From Branchiostoma floridae (taxonomy: Eukaryota > Chordata > Leptocardii > Amphioxiformes > Branchiostomatidae), in contig NC_049992.1 of NCBI RefSeq assembly GCF_000003815.2, forward strand, positions 21,673,232 to 21,737,231: 64,000 bases of DNA, read 5' to 3'. Made by a program: the position numbers and the translations under genes. The notes below the pieces were generated by a model. That model saw nothing but the letters and a program-made list of their open reading frames with translations, was not told the DNA's origin and did not search any database. Position 1 is the first letter of the stretch, and each line of letters opens with the position of its first letter. This document shows, one piece after another, positions 35,625-47,167 of this stretch.

Positions 35625-38600
35625 CTGAAACAACTAAAGAAAAATCATGGTCTGCTGTATGTCAGCATCCCTGCACAACGTCTCTGCAGATGGAAGGTAC
35701 ATGGGCAGTGTGAATCTCAAGGTAGAAGGATTTGCCTCACGTCTCACTTGCGCCAAGATTGTGTTTTCGGTGGTCAGTTGTTAGGACCAGCTCGACTAAG
35801 GAGCTCCTAAGGCACTGATCAAAGCAGAATCCCAGCTTTTCATATCTGGCGTTCTGGACGTTTCATGGACCACTATTTTTGATTGTAGATGGCCACTGAG
35901 CTGGTGGATTAAGTTACGTAATACCCCCCCTCACATTACATACGATCTTCGGACGTACTTCGCGATCGCAGATGGTCTTGCGTATTTTTCGCCTAAAAAC
36001 TGCCCCCCTCACATATAAGCGAGGCTCGTGAGATCGACGGTGAATAAATCTATGATAATGAACCTCCCATGACGTCTTGCAGGCGGACAAGGGAACACAA
36101 AACGTTCCTAAAAAAAGGTAAGAGAACAATAAATGTTGCTTTTTAACCAATGAATGGAATGCGCGGGCATAATAGAAATGACACAAGAAAGGAAAGTGTG
36201 TCACAAAGCCAGCCTACATACTATCACAGGGACCACAATGTTAGAATTACCCTCATATTTCCAGAAATTCAACATTTGTAAACAAACGGGAGTCAGGCGA
36301 ACGTCCTGAACGTCGCCCGACTGACGGGCGTTCGCCATCCGATTTGCGCTCGATGATTAATAACTATGTCTGTGCTCGCCTATCGGTCTTCAATCGTTGG
36401 ATTGACGCAAGACTATTGACCGATACCCTTGCGAGGTATGCACGATTCGATTTACACGCACGATCTGCGACTCGGTAACGAGCTCTGCGATCTCCGAGAG
36501 ATCTCCTGCTTGTCGCTTATGTTAAGAACATGTTTCGCTGCACCGCGACCATCGTACGACCCCTGAAAATCGCCGGCGATCCCTAAAATTCGCAAGATGA
36601 TCGTAAGAACACCGGACGTCTTACTCACGAAAATGTCATTTAGAGCTCGTAGACTAGTCTTCCGATCGATTTTTGCCTAATGTGAGGGGGGTATAACCAC
36701 AGGGAATTGAGGCTCTCCAGGACGGAACTCCTATCCTACCGAACTCCTCGAAAACTATTATCTGTACCGCACAACAATTCTGTTCAGTAGCCAATTTGTT
36801 GTAACCCTTGGCCTACATCCACTGTTTATGTTTAAAGAGTTTGCTCAGTGCAAGGCACTTCACCACTTCTAGGCACTTCTAAGTCAGAAACATCAAGCTT
36901 CAGCAAGCTCGGTGGGCACAAGATCGGTGACATGACAGGGTTTGAATCCAGGACCTCTTGGGCCTGAGCCCAAAGCGCTGAGTTATGCCACGCGTTTTCA
37001 CATTGCTATGTTTATTATTATAATTTGTTCATGATACTTACAACATTATGTAAAGGCCTGCTCACACTTCACTTGAGGTAAAGATTTCGGCTGAAAAAGG
37101 CGCAATTCCTTCCCTGCACACTACCCCCCCCCCCCCCATGTCCATACGCAGACCATATGTTAGATATTTGCAATACTATATAGTTCAACTCCCATGTATA
37201 TTCAGATTTCCATACATTGTACCAAATTTGTACCCGCTACAATTGTCGCGCAATAAAGTTCTTCTTCTTCTTCTTCCATGGACTTGAATATACGAACAAC
37301 TGTCAACGGGTCCTGAACAACTATTAGATAATTCGGGAAGATTTCGCATTGTAATATGATTTTGATTGCTACTTTGATGTAAGTTTTGGATTGATTATTT
37401 ACATTCTACTTGATTATCGCTATTCAACTAGTCTAATCGGTCCGAGCAAACAGCGAGTAATATCTAATCCAGCAGTAATGCATTTATATATATCGCCTTA
37501 AACAAATATTCACCGTTGTGGACCAGCGTACTAACCAAAGACACATGCACATATATATTAGGGAACGGGTATTGATTGAAAATCCCTACCTGATAGTATA
37601 AGCAGGATTCCAGCCAGTCTGTAGAGCCGTCGGTACCTCTCCACACAGAAGGCCAGCACACCCAGTACCAACCCTGCCACCGACAGTAACATGTTCACCA
37701 GCACGAAGGCTGCAGTCGCCTGGACCCAGGCTAGCGGGAAGACACAGGAAAGTTAACCACCAACACAAAGGCTGAACACATATTGACTAATGCTGCCATC
37801 GGCGACATACTTAACAGTCATCAGCCAGGAAAGCCTAAACACCTGGACCCAGGCTAGCAGGAAAACTTGGGGAACGTTAGCGACCAACACAAAGCTGAAC
37901 AGCAAATGAAAACAACGTTTGGCTATTACCACTTGTACCACCAGTTCTTAATCTGAGACATTCATATGTCAGCGTGTTGTTCTCTGCAGTCTTACATTGA
38001 CCCTGATGTGTTCTCCATGTCAGCGTGTTGTTCTCTGCAGTCTTACATTGACCCTGATGTGTTCTCCATGTCAGCGTGTTGTTCTCTGCAGTCTTACATT
38101 GACCCTGATGTGTTCTCCATGTCAGCGTGTTGTTCTCTGCAGTCTTACATTGACCCTGACGTGTTCTCCATGTCAGCGTGCTGTTCTATACAGTCTTATT
38201 TTCACCCTGATGTGTTCTCCATGTCAGCGTGCTGTTCTATACAGTCTTACATTGACCCCGATGTGTTCTCCATGTCAGCGTCCTGTTCTACACAGTCCTA
38301 CATTCGTCCTAGGATGTTCTCGATATCAGACTGCTGTTCTAACAGTCGTAGACACACCTTGTCCTCGAGGTGTTATACACGACGGGATACAACCCCTTGG
38401 CTCTCGTGTTTTCTACGCGACAGACTGTTGGTCTAACTGTGTTCGTATGGTGTCCTGTATGAAAGAAAGTTGTTCTGTACAGGCTTACCTTGCTCCTGGG
38501 GTGTTCTACACGATAGTGTGCTGTCTGATCCCGGCGGCGGTGGTGTACCAACATAGTCCCCACACAGAGCCCACAGACCTTGATAAAAATTCAGCGTCTC

Positions 38601-38768
38601 TTCTGTTCGCGTGTCTGCTCGTGAGTACCCTAGTACCCAGATGTCACTGACCATGCAGACAACGATCAGAGCAGAGCCGAGAAAAGCTGCAACAATGCCG
38701 ATGAACTTTAAAGGTCGCTGGAGAACCACTTCTGTTGTAGTTGTGGTTACAACCTCCGCGGACTCCAT
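35377..38768 (-). CDS. TMEM47: TMEM47/VAB-9-like four-pass membrane protein, distal tandem copy (222 aa)
   Basis: Three coding exons, minus strand: 38768-38489, 37730-37590 and 35624-35377. Both introns are phase 1 with GT/AG ends. The joined frame is 222 codons plus stop. Predicted topology: a short cytoplasmic N-terminus, TM1 about 22-45, an extracellular loop with W44, GLW at 64-66, C69 and C87 (the claudin/PMP22-superfamily W-GLW-C pattern), TM2 about 98-121, TM3 about 131-151, TM4 about 180-200, and an acidic C-terminal tail. The segment before TM4 (EFGWGYGVGWGAVFFNFG) and the arginine/tyrosine-rich TM2-TM3 turn are close to vertebrate TMEM47; PERP is the next best family. The family acts at adherens/apical junctions. 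The neighbouring gene at 46,938-50,508 is its paralogue. Introns 1 and 2 are rich in repeats, including junction-derived duplications (see findings). Confidence 0.88.
35922..36693. mobile_element. 772-bp MITE with TAA target duplication (Harbinger-like)
   Basis: The left end TACCCCCCCTCACATTA is mirrored at the right end by TAATGTGAGGGGGGTA, and both are flanked by TAA (35919-35921, 36694-36696). An internal, terminus-like segment (GCCCCCCTCACATATAAGCG) follows at about 36,000. No open frame of note. Sits in intron 2 of the distal TMEM47-like gene. Confidence 0.85.
36838..36996 (-). mobile_element. tRNA-derived SINE head, reverse orientation
   Basis: Read on the minus strand: A box TGGCATAACTCAGCG (36990-36976), B box GGATTCAAACCC (36949-36938), then GTCACCGATCTTGTGCCCAC as in the SINE at 39,649. 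Intronic. Confidence 0.8.
37205..37277 (+). mobile_element. retrotransposon 3'-tail fragment
   Basis: CCATACATTGTACCAAATTT, CTACAATTGTCGCGCAATAAAG, then a CTT-repeat tail. Resembles the 3' ends of family X copies 1 and 3 but ends in a different simple repeat. Intronic. Confidence 0.65.
37590..37730 (-). CDS. TMEM47: TMEM47-like (distal), exon 2 (141 bp)
   Basis: The acceptor CCCGCTAG precedes 37730; the donor GTAGGG follows 37590. Encodes AWVQATAAFVLVNMLLSVAG onward, i.e. TM2, the RYRRLYR turn and the start of TM3. Exactly the same length as exon 2 of the paralogue. Confidence 0.9.
37844..37901 (-). repeat. duplicated copy of the exon 2 acceptor region
   Basis: Matches 37721-37778 (TGGACCCAGGCTAGC.GGAA and ACCAACACAAAG.CTGAACA) at an offset of 123 bp. 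On the minus strand it recreates CTGCTAG|CCTGGGTCCAG, the acceptor and first codons of exon 2. The frame downstream (WVQVFRLSWLMTV...) diverges from TM2 and runs 32 codons to a stop. Confidence 0.8.
37966..38322. repeat. 51-bp minisatellite derived from the exon 1/intron 1 junction
   Basis: Seven units of exactly 51 bp (starts 37966, 38017, 38068, 38119, 38170, 38221, 38272) are followed by strongly diverged units to about 38,480. One unit aligns without gaps to 38471-38523, the real exon 1 donor region, at 39 of 53 positions by eye. On the minus strand six of the seven units keep a GT donor core (five GTAAG, one GTAGG); the unit at 38170 reads ATAAG. Because 51 is divisible by three, long open frames run through the array on the plus strand (e.g. 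37,966-38,436 and 37,997-38,650). I regard these as by-products. Confidence 0.92.
38489..38768 (-). CDS. TMEM47: TMEM47-like (distal), exon 1
   Basis: Begins MESAEVVTTTTTEV. Ends CRTPQEQ plus one base (phase 1), followed by donor GTAAGC at 38488. The start is the first ATG, and residues 17-25 (QRPLKFIGI) match the paralogue's VRPMKLIGL. Confidence 0.88.
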
Positions 38769-39648
38769 CTTGTTTGGTAGCGGTTTGATGTTTTATTGTT
38801 TACCTAAGCGAGAGCGGACCGACGCTCGCGCTGGTTAATGATTTATAAATTGATCTGAAGACAGGTACGTAATGGCAGGTTTAATGTTGTCATAATCCAT
38901 CTGCTCCGTACATAGCAAGAGCTCATAAGAAACTGAAAGCACAACAATGTCGTTGTTGGTCAAGGCAAGTTTAATGTTACAGTAGCTTCTCTCTTTCTGG
39001 TGACGTCCAGGTGTTCACCTCGAGTTTCTTCATGTTTCTTACAGATAGTTGTATAGAAGCAACATCAAACAAGAGTTCGGAGACCTCAAACTCCTGTGAA
39101 ATTTCTAGAGCCTTTGTACATTTCTTGTTCCATCTTTGATTAGCACGATCTATTTCAGAATCAATGGTTTCTCTACCTAATTCTTCTGTGTGAAGTCCTG
39201 ATAATCCTTATGGTCACTCATGCATGATTTGAACATTTACCTTATGTCATAAGCCATGGAAATATGCCCCCTTTTCAGTTACTTTTTAAAGTAAACTTTT
39301 TAAGTTTTTAACAAAAATGTCGCAGCCATTCCAAAGTTAATTGTATTTGTATTTGTATTCCTTGTCAATGAAAACCATTTTATCACACTGGGTAAGCCTA
39401 GGCAGCTCGCGCTGGTGATACAGACGAACATACCTACATAACCTGCATGAAAAGATGACAATTTACATTAGAATACAGACTTATTTAATACGAACAGTCA
39501 TTACATAATAATCATTGCTTGGAGGCTCAAACCAACAACACTTTCTGACGTTAAAACGCATCTGCCACCCCAAAATTAAAACTAGATTGTCAAGGACAAA
39601 TGCTACGTGGAAATTGGTACGATAAAATCACCTAACTAACTAGTGTTA
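38769..39648. other. 5' flank of the distal TMEM47-like gene; dispersed repeat
   Basis: Presumed promoter and 5' UTR of the minus-strand gene starting at 38,768; no core promoter motif could be fixed. About 39,062-39,260 is a copy of the AGAGTTCG.AGACCTCA dispersed repeat. Confidence 0.45.
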
Positions 39649-40043
39649 GTGGGACCGCGTAGCGCAGTGGGACCGTGTTAGCCCCGTGACCGAGAGGTTG
39701 TGGGTTCGAATCCGCCTGCCGTGTTACCGATCTCGTGCCCTTGGAAAAGGCACTTTACACGGCTTTCCTCACTATACTCAGGTGAAAATGAGTACCTAGC
39801 TTCGGCTCGCGGTGATTTACATCATTCACCCGGACGGGAGACCTGGCGCATATGAAAGGGTATGTCACCCCGTAAGGGGCGGTATAACCCCGTCGTGTGT
39901 AAACATGTGCGAACATGTGCGATCACGTCGACCGATGATGTATGTTCGTCTGTATCTCTGTGGATCTGCCGCTACCAGCCCAAAGCTGCCTAGGCAGATC
40001 CGTGTAATGAGTTGTATCATTGTCAATAAATAAATAAATAAAC
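39649..40043 (+). mobile_element. tRNA-derived SINE, well preserved
   Basis: Head GTGGGACCGCGTAGCGCAGT with A box TAGCGCAGTGGG (39,660-39,671) and perfect B box GGTTCGAATCC (39,703-39,713). Body: AAAGGCACTTTACACGGCTT and AAAATGAGTACCTAGCTTCG. The 3' end has a (CAATAAATAAAT)-type tail. It carries an internal Pol III promoter; it is not a functional tRNA because no cloverleaf continues past the B box. Confidence 0.88.
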
Positions 40044-40046
40044 TAG

Positions 40047-41110
40047 AGTTCGGCGACCTCATGCATCCACAGAATATTTAGAGCTTTTATAAATTTGGAT
40101 GTTACGAAATGACATAGACATTCACATGATTTATGTGTGAATCATTGATTAGCTTACAAATGTAACAAGTGAAAAAAATCCCGTCATTTATAATTAAGCA
40201 TTAATTATGCAAATTAGTTCATCATTTGCAGTTTTGGTATCTGTTCATGTTCCATCAGTCATGAATTGCATGTGTTACATTTATTGAAGTCCAGTTATGG
40301 AAACATACAAGTTCCATGAAGTCTTCATTTGCATAACATGTATATAATTGTGTACATCTTTGCCTAAGCTACCAGCATGCCCAAAATAATGGAAATCCGC
40401 CGTTCCTTTCATCAGTTATCCTCTTTGGTATGTGTATAAAAATATGCCTCCAAAATTGGGCGCGGGGGCTCAACCTTACCCCATCTTGTTCTGACGTCGA
40501 AAACTAACTGCCACCCAAATGTCAAGACCCTATCATGTCGGGGACAAGAGATACATTAGAAAACGGCTATGATAGAATATTCTCATTAATTATGCAAATG
40601 ACCTCCTCCTTTGCATAATTTCTATTTCATTTTGTGCATCTTTGTCAATGCTACCCAAATATGAAAAATCATGAAAATCCGCTATTTCTATCTTGAGTTA
40701 TCTTCTTCGGGACTTTATTTTCACAAAGATGCCCCTGCTGTTCCAAAAGAGTCCAAGCTCACATCACTTCTTCCGACATTCCAGAATCATGACCTTAGCT
40801 TGTTCATAACACGAGATATCAAAACTGGAAGTTCGGCTGCAGTACCAAGGGACGCCGCTAATCTAATAATTTTCAGCTTTTGTCACAGACCACCAACACA
40901 TCAAGTATGAAATCAATCAATCCATCCAGCCGCTCTTGAGTTATCTTGTTGTAAATATTCTTTGATATTCATAGGTAATTATGCAAAGTTTGTCCTATTT
41001 TCCGTAATTACTGTATATTTCATTGTGCACATCTCTGTCCGGATACCCGACATCAAAATTATGAAAATCTGTCATCCCTTTCTTTGCTATCTTCTTTGCT
41101 ATCTTCGATA
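40047..41110. repeat. dispersed AT-rich repeat block with internal repetition
   Basis: Begins with an AGAGTTCGGCGACCTCA copy. It then repeats, three to four times, a module of ATTATGCAAAT...TTTGCATAA, then CATCTTTGTC.A.GCTACC, then ATGAAAATCCGC (about 40,195, 40,335, 40,585, 40,975). A further partial module occurs at about 48,575-48,720, inside intron 1 of the proximal TMEM47-like gene. Confidence 0.6.
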
Positions 41111-41937
41111 GATTTGGAGTTTCGGACAAAGACTGATTGGCCTTAAGCTTATCCTACAACGCGTCCTCCTGGCATCGAAGACCTCTGTATCTGCCACACA
41201 CACACACAAAAAAAAACACCGAAGACCATAGCATGTCAAGGACAGAAGACAGGAACAGCAGCCAAGGGGCTCATCATCCACCTTGACCATTGTCTTCCCA
41301 AGATCAAGGTTCCTGCCAGTCAGCCGTACTGAGAGACATTGTAACTCTTTTGTGGCGAAGGCAGCGAGAGACTTTAGGTCTTTGAGTCCCATGTCACTAT
41401 GTGCAATATCGTCCACTTGCCTATATGTATACATGTACTTGGTTGTTTTGTCGGTCTGTACGTCGTTAACAGGTTTAAACTAATTGACACACAAAATGGT
41501 TCTAAAAATGTTACCCATCTCTTGGTTTTAATTGCAATGTATTAGCATTATTAATTCGTTAGAATTTCCTTGTAAAATCGACGCAATTCAGTCTGATTGA
41601 CTGCCAAGTTGATTGAATAATGTTTGACTTGATTTATATCATTATACCCAATATCATCAAATATCAATCCAGGAATTATCTTTTTAAGTTATCATATTGG
41701 CTATGTAGCTAACCTCTGACCTCTCGGCTACTTGAGACTTATTTAGGTTAGATTTAAGCGTTGTTAGGTGTAAATAAGTAATGTGTTAATGTTGTATCAT
41801 GTAATGTGTTTGTGTAACGACTCCAGGAAGAATAGTGATGCAATCTCAATTGTAATCACTAATGGAGATCTGCTGAATAAACAATGTAGCCAAAATAATC
41901 AGGAACACACAGACACACACACATAGGGACTCACAGA

Positions 41938-42757
41938 AAACTAGAAAGGCCGACATTTGCTTTGGTTCAAATACAGCATATTTCAGCCATATCCATTCCC
42001 ACGCAACATTGGACTGTCCCAATTCACCCCTGCGCAAAAATGGAACATCTTAACAGTAACTTATCTCCCAAAGGGAACTAATATTGTGAATTGATTCCAG
42101 GTCAAAACGAAGCTTGCTCAATATGCCCCGGGCCCATGGGGAAGAATATACTCTTCCACAGGAGCCCCTATGCATAACGAATTAGAATTGTGGCAGCTCC
42201 TATTTTTCCGAAAGTGAAAAAGAAACACCGCACCTTCCATTCAGAAAATTTTCATCATGAAATTACAGGAAGCCATTCAACAAATTCCACTTCGATAACT
42301 AAGTCTATGTACCGTTATAAGCTCCTTGTGATGTGGGTACATTTATTATTGCAGTGAGCTTTTTTTTATGGCATACGTTTTAATAATTACCAAGCAGGTG
42401 CTTACAAGTACTGTGTAGTAGGATTGTTTGTTTTTTTTCAAGCTGAAAACTTCAATCTTCTTCTTGTTTTGTATGAGCCATTACATAAAAGGAGACGTCT
42501 CAGATTTTTAAAAGAATTCTTTCGCTTCTGAATCATTTCTTTTCTGAAAAATTCCAGGACCAACAAGTTAACTTGATGTGGCTTTATCTATATATTTCAT
42601 TTTCCTTCTTTGTTAAGTGTATGCTCCTGTATACCACTGTTAAATTGTTTTACTTTGTATGCAATCAGACATCGGGCGTAATCTTGTGTTATTGTTATAA
42701 TTTCCTGCTCGTAGCGCGCAAGACCCGGAGGATAGGAGTTTCTATGTTGTTCAAGGG
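41938..42757 (+). mobile_element. 5'-truncated copy of the non-LTR element 3' region seen at 54.6-55.9 kb
   Basis: Starts within AGAAAGGCCGACATTTG, the last codons of the reverse transcriptase at 55,868. It continues collinear (in reverse) with 55,885-54,625: CAAATACAGCATATTTCAGC, CATGAAATTACAGGAAGCCA, TTCATTTTCCTTCTTTGTTA, GGACCGGAGGATAGGAGTTT-like segments. It ends near TTGTTCAAGGG. Truncation at the 5' side and a common 3' end fit target-primed insertion. Confidence 0.7.
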
Positions 42758-45700
42758 CTAAAACTCTGGCAGTTGAAAGTTACTTACAATTTGAATGTAC
42801 AAAGTTTACGTAAAAAACAACAATAGAAGTACCTCATTTTAGAGGCAGATGTGAAAAAAAATGAGGAAAACGCATCGGGGTATTGGCCCACTGTACCCTT
42901 GTGCCAAATTTCAGGTCATTCGGTCCAGGAACGACGGAGATGATTCGATTTGAAGATTTGACAGGAGAAAGAAAAAAAGAAACATTACGAATACAACATA
43001 TTTCACCATACCTATGGTATGGCTGAAGTATAAATACTCTGCAGTCTTGAAAAAATGTTGCCTTAAAGTTTCTAGTTTGTTCATGAACCCTCTAAGACTA
43101 CAGAAAAACAAAACTCAGAAAGCCAGCTTCTACATCAGATTTATTGGATTCAATAATGGAAAACCTCAACTTTAGATTAGGCTATCTCACAGTTTCTTCC
43201 AAATCATCAAGAAATCTCTCTTCTTCAAAAGTTTCCATTTCATAATTACTCTCACTTTAAGGTACAAAACTATGCACTATATTATATAGATGATAAAAAT
43301 GTGTAAAAAGCTTCTAATAAATATCTTCTTCTATATACACATTAGACATAGAGATAATACAGCCACAAATAGTCTGAACTTAATAACACAGGCTTGCCAC
43401 TACCTACCACTTTACAGGATTGTCTATGGCAAAAATGATATAACCTTAACCACACCACATGGCCAGGTCCTTATGACATCTGAAGAGACCAGCTGGCCAA
43501 CACATACGTAGCTAGAGCTTAATGTACCTAAACATATTGTAGGTACTGGTGCGGGTACAGGCACAGGTACACAGGTTTAGGCACAGGTCCAGTACCTGTA
43601 CCTGTGTCTTAACAAGTCTGATGAACATTACATGACAAATTGTCATCTTTCTTTGAGGATTTACATATTGGAATCTCAAGTTGTTATTTTTGTGTGCAAT
43701 TTTTGTTATTTGTAGTCTTAGAAAGTGGTGTCCACTATTAGTTTGGTTATGTTCATGTGCACCTTGTGTTCAGGTCTGAACCTGTACCTAAACAATTTTA
43801 CAGGTACATGTATTAGATACACAGTAGCTGTATGTATGAATTGTACAGCAAGTCTTGATTTGCTTCTTGATAACATCATCCAAGCACATCTCTAAGCATC
43901 CTTTTTAATAGCTATAGGTTTGATACTGATGTGAGCCTGCCTCATAATTCCCAGGAATGGTGTTGGATTGACATCAGCAAAAATTGTGTATTATGTCAAT
44001 ATGTAATATGTTATGGGAAATTTCTAAAGCTTCTTTGCTGAAACCGAATACATGTACAACTGTTAGACTTCCATGTACAGTTGTCCTGTCACATGCACAC
44101 TGTTGAGGACTGTAATGTTATATGCATTAGTGAAGGAGGGGATACTAGTAACTGCTGCTGTTACATGTAGGTTCCAGTAATACACGCTGAACATACAATG
44201 TAGAAAATACATGTATCTGTCTTTTTGAAAGCAGAAATACACAATTCTATGCAGTGTAACATAATGCAATGTCAATGGACAACAAGCATAAACCAGATTC
44301 TACACATGAGGGGCAATCAGTAAATTTGTGAAGACATTTATCAATATCCATCAAATTCAAATCATTGTGGCCAATACTTCCCAGTTGATGACCTAAAATC
44401 AGTAGGTAAGTGGTGAGATGAACAGGGGTGAACTGTGATCATGCAGCAAAATCTTTCCAGACAAGATGCCTGATGAGGATTCCCTTCGTATTTCAACTTC
44501 AAAGGAGTGGGTATCTGACTTTCAGCAGAGCTGAAGTTGATGTGCACACCTCCATACATAGCACTACTGATTTTCATAAGTGTCAATGACATGAATTTTG
44601 GTCGACATTAATAGAAGGCTTTATATTCAAGAACTACGTCCTGAAATTTGAGTTGAGCACCTTATTTCTGGAGGAGGCCTTGAACTTATTGATCATGCTC
44701 TGTATTTCTGTGATCAGATTCAAAGTATTTCAAAACAACGAGATTTTTTGGAATACATTAAGCTGATAAGTTATACTGTAAAAATGTAAAATGTTTTGGA
44801 AAGATTCATTTTAGAACTGAACAAAAAATATGTATCCCTACAGTACTGTATCTGATATAGACTTTGGATGTTGCAATACCATACACCTTCCAGACACATC
44901 ATTGTCAGTACATTTACTAAGGTTTGAAAAGTTGCAAGCCATAAAAATTGTTGCCTTAGATTATAATTGGACAAAGTCAAAAACAAATTTACCAGGTCCT
45001 GTAGATAAATTCAAGGTGTCTGAAACCTTTTGTCTCTTACAATACATGGAATGGATGCGCCCAAAGATATGTTGGCATGTACGCCATACTTTAATAATAA
45101 TATGGAATATTATAACATAAGCCTGGCAATGTTTATGTCAAAAAAACAAAAGGAGAACCAGTTGATTTGCAGAGAATGTAGGATCTGAAGAAATTATGAC
45201 ACATTGTGACTTATAAAAAAATTCATAATTCAACTATGATTATACAATAAAAATGGGCCAATTTGTAAAAAAAAAAAAACTTCTAATGCGCAACAAATTC
45301 ACTGGTTCTCCCCTATGCCATTAACAATACAGCATACAAATATAAGCTCTCACTCTAGAAAAAAGAAATAGGACATATTCTAATATATAATATGGCATTG
45401 GCCAGTATCTCTGTTCTACCACAGCTCAGCACTGTAAACACACATGGCAGCACACAAAGAAAGAATTTGTACATCTGTTTTTGGTAAAGTAAAACACATG
45501 CCACATCAAGGAAAGCTAATTTGCTCCCAGTCCACCAGAGCTGTGTTTTGTCTGGTGGCCTGCTGTTGGTTGTTTTAACATTAGACAGGAAGCCAGGTTA
45601 CGAGGTCAAGTCCTCATCATGCACATGTACAGAAAACTTGGCAGTTACAGTACCAACAGCTACATGTAGCATGGACAGCACAATCACCAGCTTCGCAGGC

Positions 45701-46937
45701 ATGTGGTGCGGCAGCAGATGGTTATATAACATTGAATGACTCGTCAAACATTTGCAGCATTTAATTGCATCTGACATGCAACTAGATCAGAAGTTCTTCT
45801 AGATCTCTGGCTGTATTGGTAAAGTAGATTTAATAATTGAGTTTGTCTGTTTTCACACTTTTTGTTACTTAATTAGAAAGTTCCTTCTCTGGTAAGAAGT
45901 TCACTTACATTGCTACAGCTCTACAAACAATCCAACAAAGCCAAAAATGGTTATTCTCTTTCACTAGAAATTTTCATATTTTCTAACTGACTGACGGCTT
46001 TGTTACTTTCCACACAATCTGCAGAAAAACATTACTCAGAAAGACGAGTAATGCTCAGCAGTACAGTATCAAGTCTGAAAAGTGAAGTCACATTTTCATT
46101 GAGTTGTTATGGGGAAATTTATGTTGTCTGCAGACACTGGGACATTGATTGAGGCATAAAAGATCTTGACTAAAGTTAGGTGATACTTTAAACACAGACC
46201 TGTCTTACTTCTGGGTACAAACTACAAACCATCTAAACTGGGAACTCTCTAGAGTGGAGGATTGAAATTGTCAGCTATAATTGACACTCTTTGTGTGGAA
46301 GGTATAAATGTCAAGATACTCCAAATGTTCTTAGTGTTGAAGTCAAAGATAAAATTTTGCAGTCCCCTAATTTCATAATAACAATTTATGAAAATACATT
46401 ACTTACATGTACAGTAAAAGTTCACTGACTTTAGCACTTTTCAGTGTTTAAGCTCTTTGTTGATGTTGCCCCATGTTCTGTTGGAGGTGTGTTTAGTGAG
46501 GCAGTGATAGGAACTGTCACCACATGGTGCTCCTGGCTGTCAGACAAGTATTCAAAAACTGTCACCTTCCCTGTGTTCCATGTACACAGCTTGTCAGCAG
46601 GATTGAGATTGCAGAGAAACTCCACTGTCCCACATGCCTACACCTGCTACTGATAATCACAGTACAGCTAACATTAACAGTCGCCACCACAACTGTTTTT
46701 CCTGCAGAAAAGTAAAATACTCTTTAAAAACTTCACCGGCTCTTTACTATGCTCATCATGCCACTAACCAAACTGATATGCAGTCATTTTTTTCAGCTAT
46801 CAAATTTTGTCTCATCGATGAACACAAAAGCGCTTACTGCATAATGTAATCAAAGCTATAAGCAATTTTTGTGTATAAAACACTTTGTGTCATGTACAAT
46901 TTCATGGTCCAAAAGAGAAAAAAAAGGAAGACCCAGG
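42758..46937. other. no gene seen; 3' flank of the proximal TMEM47-like gene
   Basis: About 4 kb of AT-rich intergenic DNA. A cluster of GGTACAGG/CACAGGTAC words lies at about 43,535-43,610. No exon chain found on either strand. Confidence 0.4.
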
Positions 46938-47167
46938 TTAGCCTTCGTAGCTGGTTGTCTCATAGATTTCATTTGTGTCCTTTCCGAACAGGAAGAGTAG
47001 CGCAGCTCCGATCAAGAAGAAAGAGGCTCCCCAGCCCACGCCGTAGCCCCAGCCCAGTTCCCAGTTGATGCGGTCCTTGAGTGCCGTGGGGTCTGTGGAC
47101 AGTTGTTCTGTCAGGATGGTGTGAAACATGGCCGGGAACACGATCAGCGCTATCAGGGCAAATAGCA
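46938..47167 (-). CDS. TMEM47: TMEM47-like (proximal), exon 3 (terminal)
   Basis: Acceptor CATCCACAG before 47167. Encodes the end of TM3 (VLFALIALIVFPAMF), the second loop, WELGWGYGVGWG, TM4 and the tail, then TAA at 46,940-46,938. Confidence 0.92.

Noticed and set aside
37966..38650. Long plus-strand open frames (156 and 217 codons) over the 51-bp repeat
   Set aside because: They exist because the unit length is a multiple of three and lacks stops. They run antisense to a confident gene and encode only the repeated unit plus its decay.
39649..39720. tRNA gene
   Set aside because: Same reason: the Pol III promoter boxes belong to a SINE head; body and tail follow.
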